A stretch of 64,000 nt of DNA from Syngnathus acus. Lineage: Eukaryota > Chordata > Actinopteri > Syngnathiformes > Syngnathidae. The DNA is taken from the NCBI RefSeq assembly GCF_901709675.1, contig NC_051094.1, forward strand, positions 8,302,501-8,366,500, read 5' to 3'. Position numbers and translations under genes: made by a program. The notes beneath the pieces were generated by a model. It was given only the letters and a program-made list of their open reading frames with translations, did no database searches and was not told the DNA's origin. Shown here piece by piece: positions 18,474 to 31,318 of the stretch (the stretch's first letter is position 1; every line of letters starts with the position of its first letter).

Positions 18474-19070
18474 GGATTGCTTCTAAAACCCCACACCTCC
18501 ATTGACCCCTACCCATCCCTCCTGTGTACTAAAAGGAACAAAAAGGAAAGACACACAAGCAACCATTCGTGCCCTGGCCTCGCCCCCCACCTCCACAAGT
18601 CCTCATAATGGTTCTCTTCCTCTCCCTGCCTCCAAATTGGTTGCTCGTGTAAAATATTTATGTATTTATATAAATATATAGATATATATATATATATATA
18701 TATACTGTATATGTAATACTAGAACTTGATAAATGGGTTGCTGCATATTTTTGAAGGACTTTTTGGGTTAAGTTTTAACACTGCAAGAAGAGAACAAAGT
18801 TACAGGAAAAAGGAACAGAACGACAGCACTGATTGATACATGAGGACTGTTCTGGTGGGGGTGAGGGGCTTCACCACAACTACTGTTTCGCTTTATTTTC
18901 TTTTTTTTTTTTTATATATATATATAGACACATTACACACACAACTCCCTGAATCTTCATTTTGTAACCTCCCCCTCTCGTGTCAAAGACGCAAAACACC
19001 CGCCCAAATTTTATATTTTAATTTAATTTTAATCCTCATTGCCCTCCAAATAAAGGTTCTGAGACAAAAG
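18474..19070 (+). other. ubap2: ubap2 3' UTR
   Basis: After the TAA at 18471-18473 there is no further conserved coding. The region holds an AT dinucleotide run near 18680-18705 and another near 18912-18926. An AATAAA signal at 19049-19054 is the likely cleavage signal. Confidence 0.7.
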
Positions 19071-21766
19071 TTTAACCTGACTTCTGTTCTTTCATTTTTT
19101 AGATTGTCCAACACAGACAAACAGGCAAATATGATGCACCCTGTTATTGCCCCCAAACGGCACAGGAATGTCCCTTGGAGTTTATTGACATTTTCTTGGG
19201 GTTCATTGGGTCCACTTGCTTGGAGGATTTTGGGGGTGGGGTTTATTTAGTCTACTTTGGAAAGTCTGAATGGCTGAAAAAAAATACCCATATGTTACTT
19301 CCTTTCTTCTCTTTCATCCCCATCCTGGAATGGAGCGACGGTGCCTGACACGCTTGTCGTAGTCATTGGTGGAACTGAGCTCCAATTAGCATGCGATTAG
19401 GACGCTCCTCCCATCTTCTTGGGAAGGGGGTCCATGGGGAGGTGACAAAAATATGTCAACAGTGAATGGGGTGGATAATAGCCAGCACATTCCAGAATGA
19501 CCGCGTTTAGTCAGCTGCGACCTGGACTGCACGGTCAATGTGGGGTGGAGGGTTTGCAAAGGGGGTTTGAATATGACATCTAGAGTAAATATGCAGTAAA
19601 GAACGTACAAAGTGGAACCCGATATTCTGTGATGGAGCACGTGTGATAATGATAGTCATGATGGCAAGGTTTTAAAGGTTCTTTTAACTTTTGTATATAA
19701 ATAGTTTATGTATGTGTCCTATTTTATATGTACTTTTACATTTTTCATTTATTTTTTTTAACAAAAACCATTTTTTGTTCCAATATTTTGAAGCAGTTTT
19801 ATTCCCATTCATACACGGTTTTATATTTTCATTAGATTTTTTTAATGTGTGTGTGTGTGTGTCTCTGTGAGAGTCTGAGACAGAGAAACAGACATAATAT
19901 GTGGTGAGCGTGAGAAACATTTTGTTGTGAAAGTTTTATTGGCCGAGACAGGTAAATTTTACTTCATTTGGTTGAACTAGCGTTATATCAGCATTAACTT
20001 CTACTACAAATGGAATATGCGGCAAAACAGAACCCAAGTTAGCTCCAAGTATAAATGTTTTTACATTCAGGTTAAAAAGTATGCCCCCCCATATCTATGA
20101 TTAAGGTCTTGTAGAGCATCCCCCCCCAAAATTATGTACTTGCGTTGTATGTTATGATTTGAGGAAACTTTTATTTCTTTATATTTTCCTATTAAAACTC
20201 TTATCTCTGCAGGGGCATTTTCTTGGTCTCTGGCTTTTTTGTGACACTTTGCTGAAGATAGTGACCTAAAAAAAAGACTGGAGAATGTGTGCAGTTTAGT
20301 AGTGTTGTGAAAAAGGTCATAGTTGAGCTAACTCTGCTCAGGTATGTGTGTGTCAATATGAAGTAACACACTGACAAGGCTTGCATTCAGAAGCACATCT
20401 CAACAAGATATTTTGTGTGCAAGTTCTAGGAAAAGTAAATTCAAATAAGAGTAATTTATGTATAATCTAAAATGTGTTTTGTCAAACATTTAATGAATGC
20501 CAATTTTGTGTGCTGACATACCATGCCTGGAAGTGAAGTGAAAAAAATTCAATGCCACTGTGGCACAGGAAAAATTAAAGATGCTTATGGGGGGAAAAAT
20601 TACTTAACTAATTTATCTTAGGGCTGATAATTAGAAGTCAGTCACAAGAAGGAGTCATGCCCAATCACTAGAGATGCTCTAACGACTCGACCTCCTAACC
20701 AACTGACTGTCCTTTTGGACTCAGTGTCATAGTAACTACTAAACCAACATTCTAACGGCTGGTGGGTGAATTGCTGGCTAACTGGCTGACTGCACGGATT
20801 GGCTTTTTGACCTGTAGTACCCAACCTTATCCAGCAGGTGGCCCTGTTTTTTTCTTTCTTTTCAATGCAGTTCTGCAGGGATTTTCAACTGGTTTTGTCC
20901 AAGGGACCGCCATTATAACCAAGAAGCAACTCGGGGACCACTGCTTTGGAGGCATATTATTTTATTTTGCATTGAAGGAGGATAGACTTATACAGGCTAC
21001 TTATTTGCATATGTATGTCTATGGGAATCTCTGCTACATTTGACATAATTCGGACGGGATTCACAAAATTAGCTGGAAAATAAATCAATTCTAAATAATA
21101 AATCAATTTCATTTTTAAGAATGTTACAATTATTTTCCATTTCTAATTTCACTGGCTATCTGCAATACCGCCACGGACCACTAGAGGGCCGCGGACCACC
21201 TGTTGACAATCCCTGCAGTACTATATTACGCACTGGTGGTGTAGTGGTTAACGCTGCTACCTTTCGCGCAGACTGTGGCAGTCAGTCAGTACGGATCAGT
21301 AACTCACTGTTTTGACTTCCTCCTCCAGGTGCACTGTACCATTATATTGATAGGTAGTCATTCCAAGTGGGCATGTCCGGGATAAGCCCTTTTTTTAAGC
21401 TAATGGGGCAGTTATGCATGATCCCTATGAATTTACCCTGGCAACAAGTGACTTAGCAAGAATTCATCCATGTGCTGGATCCTATCCCTGTTGTATTTGT
21501 GCAAGAGTCAAGATAAACCCTGGAATGGTAACCATGCTAATCACGGGGCAAAGTTTATTTTATTGCTTTGTGCAAAGGTATGGAAATGGGTATTGTACAA
21601 ACCACAATTCCAGTTGGGTTGCGATGTGTAAAACAAAAACAGAATACAATGCTTTAAAAATCCTTTTCAACCTAAGCTCATTGTCTCCGTACTGTAGTTT
21701 TTTTTACCTAAGTATTTTTTACACATCTGCTTCTCAAGTACAGAGTACTTAGGTGACTTTTTAAAA

Positions 21767-21801
<35 letters not shown>

Positions 21802-21990
21802 AGACCTTCCAATACAAGTGTCCAGGGTGACGGATGACTCCCAATCCCGCATGTGTCTTTCTTTAACCCAACTCTCTTTAAGACCCAGCGTCGCCGTGGT
21901 AGGGATACCCCCCTCCCCACATACACACGCATCTCCACCCCCCCAGTTGGCTTGGACTGTCCTCTCCAGTCTGGTGTTCCGCCGACCAGG
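19071..21990. other. Spacer between ubap2 and pcsk5
   Basis: About 2.9 kb without a recognised gene. It holds a hAT-like MITE (20876-21215). Next to it, at 21222-21300, is a tRNA-like SINE head ('ggtggtgtagtggttaac'). An (ATT)n microsatellite lies at 21768-21800. Other open stretches here are short and look random. Confidence 0.65.
20876..21215. mobile_element. hAT-like MITE between ubap2 and pcsk5
   Basis: The ends are inverted: CAGGGATTTTCAACTGG at the left and ACCTGTTGACAATCCCTG at the right. Flanking octamers cagttctg and cagtacta match at 6 of 8 positions, consistent with a decayed 8-bp hAT target duplication. The inside contains 'gaccactagagggccgcgg' and no transposase. Confidence 0.72.
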
Positions 21991-21999
21991 CTGCTCCAG

Positions 22000-22327
22000 C
22001 TAGTGAGTGAGTCGTTACGTGAGTGAGGAGTCGTAGTGTGGACACTTTTCTCCGTGGAGTGCTCGCTTGGCCAACCGCTTCGGAGGAGCCTCCGTGAACT
22101 TCCAACTCTCCCATGTGGACATTATTAGAGCTTTGAGGTGAAAGGGGAACTTCCCACTACCATCACTACCCTCCGTCCCTTCCTCGGTCCTCCTCATTCG
22201 TTCTCCAGCTTCGGGCGTCCATGAGATCCGTGCTCGACCGAAGTTAGCTGATTTTGGGGGGGCGGGGGGGTGAAAAAGAAGAGGAGGCTGAGGAGGAGAA
22301 GAAAAGAAAAAAGTTAGCGGGGGGAAG
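22000..22327 (+). promoter_or_regulatory. pcsk5: pcsk5 5' leader and probable promoter-proximal region
   Basis: GC-rich compared with its surroundings and ending in a purine-rich G/A tract just before the start codon. Two very short upstream open frames are present if transcription starts before them: 22113-22136 (8 codons with stop) and 22221-22247 (9 codons with stop). The transcription start is not visible. The main ATG at 22328 has a strong context (gaagATGG). Confidence 0.55.
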
Positions 22328-25300
22328 ATGGTCCGCCTGCTGTGCGTCCTGGCGGTCAGCCTCGGCTTCTTCACGCCGCCACCGCCGTGCCACGCTCGGA
22401 TTTACACCAACCACTGGGCGGTCAGGATAGCCGGCGGGGCCGCGGTGGCGGAGCGGATAGCGGAGAAGTATGGTTACAGGAACATGGGACAGGTAGGCGA
22501 CATTCCTCTTCATTTCTTCTGTCGTACCAAGTTTGGCAAGGGTCGCCGACATTAAGCCGAGCCGAAACTATTTCCAATGTTATTGAAAGTCCGCGTTACG
22601 ACGAGGAAAGCCACGGCAGGACTGAGCCGGACCACACAACAGGTGCTTCAGCCTCGGGCCGGCAGAATTCTCAAGTGCTTGGCCCTTTTCACAAACTAGT
22701 GAAGACGCTCATATTGGCCAAAACTTCATGAATCACATCAAAGGAAAACACAAACATTATATTCCTAAACATTGGATATCGCACACGTATCAGTGCTTGA
22801 AACAGAGAGCAGAATATTCCATTTCAGTTGGCAATTTGAGGCTTTATGGGTCCACTAGCTGGCTGTGACCTGCAGAGGCGCTGCTGAGTCACTCACAACA
22901 GATGATGAAGAAGAACAACATAAGGCAATTGAGCAATGGGCGTCATAAAATAACCCAGGACACATTTGGTAATTCACTCAGACACCTGTGCATTAGTCTA
23001 AGTGTGGGTGTTTTTGGTGCATTCCATTTTTGGTGCACTCTGAGTAATCAAGCGGGAAATTTGAGCAACGCTCCGAGTTCCCGAAAAAGTTGGAGTGATG
23101 CAATGCATCTTCAGAGCACATTTTGTGCTTCTCCTTACATTCTGGAGACATTGTTAAAGGCAGGCGTAATCTTGCCAAAGATGAACTAATTTCTCCTCCA
23201 AGAGAACCTCTGAAATGCACTGACAGGGCGCCGCCATATTTGGTGTATGATGAGTACATGCACGGTGGATAATAAAATGATGAATAAAATAAAATGCGAG
23301 TAAAATTGAGTTCCGTCATGGAAAAGGAAATAATCCAAAGTTTGAGCCTCCTTCATAGTTTGGTTTTAGACAAGGACAAACCTTAGCCGGGTGTTGACTG
23401 CACATCTGTTTTTCCCACAGATGACATCTCAATTTTCTTCTTTATACAGGAAACTATTTGATATTGGATGTTTACAGCTGTGCAGTGCTTTTCATTTTGC
23501 TTCAATCTCTTCAACAACCAAGTGATGCAACCGACCGATAACAAATGATAGCTTCGGTGAATTTGTTTGCCAGCCTCAATTTTGGCCTTTGTGAGCTTTT
23601 GCGACATGCAGACTGTTAGTTTCCTCAATTGGCTTCAAAATGTGGGCTAAAAAGTCTCAAATGTGAATTCTTTCACCCTGTTTGAGCTGGCCTCAAATGC
23701 AGAGTTTGCTCTCATTCCCAAGTGGGTCATTATTACCAAAGAGATGGTCACGTTCACACTTTTCAAGGTTAATTTAGAAAGAGTCCTGCAGTGCACTCCC
23801 TCCTCTATGTCGACTATAAAGACCACAATGAGGCATACATCCATAAACAAGAGCCTGGCATCGACAGTGGAGGCGGTGTTGAGTTGGGGTGGGGTGACGT
23901 GTTTGGACACAGTTAAAGAGCCTTTCGTTGGGGGTGGGGAAAAGGATACATGCCCCTCCAGCGTGGACCTCACACGTATTCCTCACACCAAAATATAGTT
24001 CAAGCCCGCACTTGCCGGCACGGGGGTGCGGGGCATTCTGACAGGTTGTTGTGGGGTAGCCTAGTCAACAGCTATTGAACCCCCACTCATTGCCTCCCTC
24101 CGCTCTTCCTCAATCCCCGCCCACCCACTCCACTCCCCAGAGAGAAGAGCCTTAATGGCCTCGTTTATCCTCTCTCTTTGATGGGAACTAAAACGTGTGG
24201 AGCCCCCACCGCCACTTACTCACCCATACCCTCGTTCATTTTCTATCCCAACACACCATAGAAATTCCCCTGTGGAGTGTACCGCCACCCCCCAATCCAT
24301 TCACCCTCATTTCCATGTCAATAAGGTGTGTTCATAGGACGTTGACGCCTCTTAGATGAGCGTTTTACTTCACTTCCTGGTGTGGGACTCTGTGGGGGTG
24401 GGGGTGCTCTAAGGGCTCTAACTCCAAGTTGTGTTTTGACTCCCATCCGCAGGGAATCCTCCACTGTTGGGGGCGCTACTAATGGATCACAACTTTAGAT
24501 GAATCAATCAAGGTTGTCAGCCATGCTTTTTTTTTGGGGTGACGTTCAAGTGGGGAACTTTCTTCTTGCCAGCAGTTTGGAATGTAGCATTAAGAGGCCC
24601 TGCCACAAAAAGTGTAAAAAAAATTGACAGGTTACAGAGGAACGACAGTAAATGCTGTAAAGAAAAGAAATATCCCATGACAATTGTTTTTTTTTTTTTT
24701 TAACATACAAGACTACATTTACAGTTTTTCCAAGGTAAAGTTTTTTTAATTTCAAGATAAACACATATGTAATGTTTTCTATAAAGTTTTTTTAAAGATT
24801 TTTTTAAAGGAAAATCTGTAATCTTACATGAATTGAATTTTTTTATGTTTAAAAACAACTCTTTTTTTTTTTTTACAATAAAAATGTACAAGTATTTAAG
24901 AAGTTTTTCAAGAATAATCATATTTTCTCAAGTGTAATAAAGAATCATTTTATGAGGATCATAGTACGTCATATTGTCCTACAAGTAGTTTTGGGAGAGA
25001 CGTGTATCAGCCATGTACATATCTACCAATCTCTATAATGTTACTAGTACATTAAAAAGTTTTGTTTTGTCCAGAAAAAAGCCCAAAATTGTTCTAACAA
25101 AAAAGAAATTGAGTCAAACCTAATCTGTGAAAACTGTAATCCTCCACCCATTGTCCATGTCACTGTTCTGTAGAAACAGCCCTAACACGGAACAGTAGTC
25201 ATCTTGCAAATATTCTGCCTTTGGAGGCAGTATGAAAAAGCTGCAGTAGGTGCGGGAATTGCTCATTGGGCTGTAAGATTTATCACTCGGTAGTCACTAC

Positions 25301-28300
25301 AGTTAACTGAAGTCTCGATGAATAGTCCTTGAAGTTGTGTCGGGAAGCAAGGTGGTGCTTGCTCGTATGGTCTGGATGGGAAATGGTGACAGAAGGACAA
25401 TATGGCCTCCATGACAGGACTGTAAGGGAGGCAGCACACAACAATCTGGCGGCTAAAGAATAAGGGATGACTGCTAGATGCATGGACGGATGGATGATGG
25501 ATGAAAGGAGTTGGCATCTAGAGAGTGAGCACCTTGTTGGGGAATTCTGGGTAATCCTCTTAAGCGTGGAACCCCCTTCCCAGACTAAGACAGTGGCTCA
25601 GTCTGAATCAGCTGACAAGGTCACAGGCACAAATGTCTCTTCAAAGTGCCTGGAGGGTAGGTTGGGGGTTTTGGAGAATGGTGGATTGAGGGTTCACAGA
25701 CAACTAAACCACGCTAGCTGTTGTTCCAAACCTTTTTAACGATTCGATTTGGTGTTTTGTCATGCCTGTTTTCCATTACTTTGTTACTGTTAGTATAATA
25801 TTGCGAGCATTCCAGATGAAAGGACCTCTGAAAGTTCCTTCAGAACATGGTTCGCTCGGTGGGCAGTCCCGATCAATCATCCAATCCAGTGAGTGAGGGC
25901 ATAGGAGTCGGTAACTATCGTCCCATCGGTGAGAGTCAATGTTTTAAAATGAGATTTACCATCAATTGTTCACTCAAATGACTGTTTTTCACGTCCATGT
26001 CGTATGCACACAATATAGACAATGTAGCTGTGAGTTTTTTGAAATCCACACACATCGGCATGTAAAGGCAGCGTGTTCAAAGCATCAGCGCACCAGTTCA
26101 GGCAAATCCCCAACTTGTTGCTCATTCAAATACACCCAGCAGGAGGTAAGACAAAAACGAGGGATCTTTTTTTTTTTTTGCAATTATGGGATGATGATCA
26201 GAGTGACGCATAATCCAGTATCAGCACGACAGCACGTGATTGACTTCACAGCGGTGATAGTTGCGACACGGTTCCAAGTAAGCAAAAAGTCAGGCTTTGC
26301 CTCGTTGGCTCAGTGCAAAAACACTGGAGAGATATACTGCTCCAAACAGCTTCAACTTGAAACTATTCTTAGAGAACTTGAAGAAGACTTTTTTTAGTTT
26401 GGGATCCACGAGTTCCTTGAACACGAATTACGACAACATTAGTAATTCCAAGGTTTGTTTCGGCGCCTATTTGATTGAAAAACTCATGTGTAGCATGACC
26501 CGAAAGCTGCTCAAATGGACTGTGTGGGGTTGGCCATAGATCAGTGACACACCACGGGACACTTGGCAGCCATGACGTTCTGATCATGTGAGGGATTGTA
26601 TGGTCTTTATCAATTATTAAAACTAATCGCCTTTTGAGCAGCTGGCCTTCTCTTCATGACCTCCTACTTGCTCTCACTTAGTATTATTAGTGATGAGCTA
26701 AAACATTGTCTAAGCAAGAGTCTGTTTAGTAAAAGGCTCAAGATGATATTTTAAATAGGTACAGGGATGAAGGTACAGATTGGTTGCACAGTAAATATCA
26801 TAGTGTGTGTCTGTGTGTTACCAAAAGTACACAACAGTGTGCATCTGTGCGCACACGTGTCCATGTTGGTATTGCAGGACTTGTTCTTGTTCTTGCTGAT
26901 CTCAGCATTTCTCTAAAACAGTATTTTTTTATTTTAAGCGTTATTTTCTGCTTTTACAGATTGGGGACTTGAAAGACCACTACCACTTCTTCCACAGTCG
27001 GACCATTAAGAGGTCCACTTTGTCAAGTCGCGGTCGCCACAGTTTCATCTCAATGGAGCCCAAGGTAAGCACGTCGTCTCTCTCCGAAGGCGCTCACTGG
27101 CTTTTTCCACACCTGTGTGGTGTTGATGCAGGTGAGGGTTTTGCCGTGGCGCGTTTGCTGTACCTTACTTGATCTTTCCATGGCTACTTTCGACTTAGGG
27201 ACTGTCAAGTGATGGCTTCGATTTGGTCTGAAGAATTGAATAATTGCCAATCAATTAATCCATTACAATGTCTGTCTCTTGCAAAGATTGCACACACATT
27301 TGTAAGTTAGCTGTATCAACAATATTGACCTCGAAAGTGAGTTATGTAGGGTTGACATTTTAATAACAAAATGTAGACAAAAATACAACAGTTGGAAAAT
27401 AGATGGTTTTGGAAAAAATACAGAACTACCAACACCCCCCCAAATATTATTTAAAAAAAAAAAAAAATTATAAACAAAACTATTTGGAAAAAAGATGTTC
27501 AGGTCTTTTAAACATCTCAACAAAGCAAGTCCCAAGTCCTAAAGTTGGTGAGTTTAAGAGTGACTCAAGAGAAGCCATATGACTTGAGTTCATCACCACC
27601 TCCATAAATCCTTTAAAAGTTTCAATTGAGATAAACCCTCAGAGTGTGCTGCAGCGGGTCATGCGGCAGGCCATGACTTCATTATTGGCGGAGCCCGAAT
27701 GGCGTACTGCTCCCGTGCCCAGCGCCTTTGTCAACGACAATGCATTCTACAAGGCTGATTAACCAGAGAGTCCACTATTGACTTCATTGAAATGCACAGT
27801 GACCACCTAAAAGTGTTTCAGGAGACCGCTAAACTTTTTATTTTTGTCCCAACGTCCTCTGTATCCAGAAATGCTATCGTCATGAGTGTGGCTGTTATTT
27901 TATTTAGCTTCTGTGGATTATTTATTGGAGAATACATATGTAGAAACCATTCTTCATTTATTTGCACTTTTCTGACTTCCCTATCTGAAATAGTTCGATT
28001 TATTTCCACTATACCAAATAATCTTCAATAATTGGCATGGGAAATGATCAAAGTATTACCTAAGATTTCTATCTTGAATGTCTTAATCGTGCACATGTTC
28101 AGCATTTCACAACGACACATTACCATGAATTTCTTGAGATAATGGCTGATTTCAAGTTGTTGAAGAAAGTGGTTGCCGAAATTGGCGAGACGAATAACAG
28201 CTTAGTGATCAAAACCGCATGCATTACCGCAGCTTTGTGGCTCATTTCCAGCTATTCTGTTCATTTTCATTGGGGCAAGGTGGTGGCTGCGAGGGCTGGA

Positions 28301-29583
28301 GTAATCCAAATAAAGGGAAGGTGGCGTGCCGAGGGGTTAGCCGGGTGATGTCTGGCTAATCTGCAGGATCAGGGCGAGGGCTAGTCTGCCGCCCTGTCAC
28401 TCTGTGTGTGAATGAGTCAGATGGGGCGTAGCGCCGCCATCAACTTGTTGCAGCACATATAAAGCGGTGTTCCCCGGTTACTTTGACAACGTGACACTTT
28501 ATGACACGGGCCTACTGCCGACGTTACCTGCCGCTGTCGGGTCAAAGAGCATTTTTTTTGCGATTTGTGGAGATTGTTACCTTTGTTTATTGACACTGAG
28601 GAATTTATGGTTGGGATAAATAACACAATGTGACATGCAGTAGGCTCTTAACCCCCCATGTTATTTGTAATGGTACCAATACAAAATACGTAAATTGATT
28701 GAAGTTGACCTCGCTATCCACACCATTTGTTTTCCTTGTCGTGGCTACAGGTCGACTGTCCAATGCGCAAGCGAACCTAACTTGTGCATTTGACAAAACA
28801 AGTTAAAGCCCTTCCTTCCGGCAAGTGTAAATAGCAGAACCCTATAGAGGAGAACTGGGACAAAGAACCCGTAGGAATTTGAAATGTCTGGACTGCCTTT
28901 TGTTTTACACAGCATGTAATCAAGAACTACAAAAGATGATCAAATTCCAATCTAGATTTTGTTTTTTGTGAATGCATTTTTTTTTTTCAACAAGCAGGAG
29001 CAATTCACATTTATTACAATAAACAGTTTTGGATCCATACATATATTACATATATTACATTTTGGTTTGTTTAATCACATTTCTTGAAGTTACAATGTAT
29101 CATCAGATGAATTTTTGTTGGGGTCATTACGTCTTGGTGGCACTACCCCCATTTTAGGCTCCATGCACATTCAGGTTTGTGGAGGGTAAAATAAAAATCC
29201 ATGGTGTTTGTTTGTTGCTGGAGGACAAATGCATCTCAGAGGGTTTGACTCGATGAGACAGAAAGCCATGTCTCACCGCACTACGTGGTCTGCACTTGAA
29301 TCCCCACCGCCCCCTTCCGTCTTAACGCAAGCACCGAATGCAAACTACTTTGAATTCATTTTTAATCAAACTAAATGCAATGATCAAATGTGAAAAGATT
29401 GCTCATTAGGAATCATGAGCAGACGAATGACAGGCAACCGAAAGATTGTAGTGGCTAAAATAATCAAAACTCCATTTTATCCTTATTTGCTCTACTCAAG
29501 TGAACTCTTCCCCACTTTCCCCCCTGGTTATTGACCCAGGCGAACCACCTGCAATTGTATAGTCAGAGCGGTAGATTGTGGTA

Positions 29584-29620
<37 letters not shown>

Positions 29621-31282
29621 TGTGTGAGAGGGTCCTTTGAGACTACACAGACAAGCTTCCAAACAAATTAAAGATGAGAAAATTGGAGGGAATGTGAGCT
29701 GGCCCAGCACAAAGTCATAGCTGGACTAAAACTAAAACAAAATGGAGTGTGTCCAAAGCCTGTGGCTCGCATTCTGGCGAGCCATCAAAGAGGTGCTGAT
29801 ACCCGGGTAGAAGCGAAGCATGCTATTTTCTTTGCCTTTGAGTATGGATTGGGTAACGCGGCGTATCCAAAGTACTGGACGTGCCGACTCTTATCGGGGG
29901 GGAACGAAGCGTGTCATCGCCATCCCTATACTTTAGGGAAACAGCAGAAGTTTTTTTTTGTCTGCGACAGGTCACCCCGAAAATGGATTCAACTTTGCTT
30001 GGGTCTAAAAGTGCCCAGAGAGCAGCAATGCAAGTGAGCAACACGAGTAAGTCTTATTGATGTGGATTGATCATCCTAAAATAGGGAATCTGCAGTTTTC
30101 AAGAACACACTTTTTGTCGTGCTTGTTTTTATGACCTGACAGCAAAATACGGTGGAACCTCGATTTAACTAATTAGAGGTAGGGGTTGTCTGCTCTAGTC
30201 TTGTCAACTATAAATCTGTTTATCTATGATGAGAGCAACACGTGACCAGTTTCTGACCAGTTGATGGCGGATTTCTGACCCTACCTTGTACCAAAACATA
30301 ACAGAGATTGTAGAGAGGGAAAGTATGACCGAGGGGTGTCAGTCAATCATGCGTTATCTTGCCACCATTTGTAACGGCACTGGGTAGCTGATCTTTGCCT
30401 TCAAAGGATTTCGAGCCCAAAACAAATTGTTGTACTCACGGTTGTGTGTGTGTATACAAGTTAATGTGTCTTTGCCAAGTCTCAGGAGGCACTGCAAAGT
30501 AAACAAACACGACAGTATTCGCTCAAATAAAAACTACTGGCTATAGACTTGAGGGGCTGTCGAGTCACTTTGTGGAAGTCGCAGCTGACTTCACTGCGCT
30601 GAAAAGCAGCGATGCCTTCACCGTCTCCTCAGATTTATGGTACGGATGGAATTGAAATGCTAATGTATGCAAATTGCAATCATACACCAGTGGTTTTAAT
30701 AGACAAGCGGATTTCAATGAACACCATTGTGTTTTTCAAGCCGATGTAGTGAAGCAGCATTAGGCTAATACGAGTCGTTATTTAACTCTTGTTGTCTCCC
30801 AGGTGGCTTCGTCTCCATCTTTACCCCACATAGAGGAAAGCTGAACACTCTAAAGAGATACCCAATCGAGTTATTGTTCAGTCGCCATTATGTATGAAAT
30901 CAATTCTCTTTCTCCAGCTATTTTGTTTTCACTCCAATGGAGACTTTTCACTTCTTCTCTTGGACTCTCCAGGGAGTCATTCTCCTCAACCCTCCTCTTT
31001 TCCCAGCTTTATCTCATCTCGCCACCTCCCAACCCTCCAGAGAAGCCGGCAAATTGTTTCTGCGCATGAAAGCGGATAATCACGCCGCAGTAATTATGTC
31101 AGTCTCGCTCTCAAGTCATATCGACGCGTTGAAAAACGCTCCCGCACGTGGACATTGCTTGGCAAGAAGAAAATTGCTTGTGCTGCCTGGAAATTATTCT
31201 CTTTGTTGTCTAAAGTTTTTTGTCAGCTTCATCATTAGATGTGGCATAGTTCCAGAGTGAGAATAGAGATGTAGAAAAATTT

Positions 31283-31318
<36 letters not shown>

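Noticed and set aside
21222-21300. tRNA gene candidate
   Set aside because: Only an A-box-like start is visible and there is no cloverleaf or clear B box. It fits a SINE head better.
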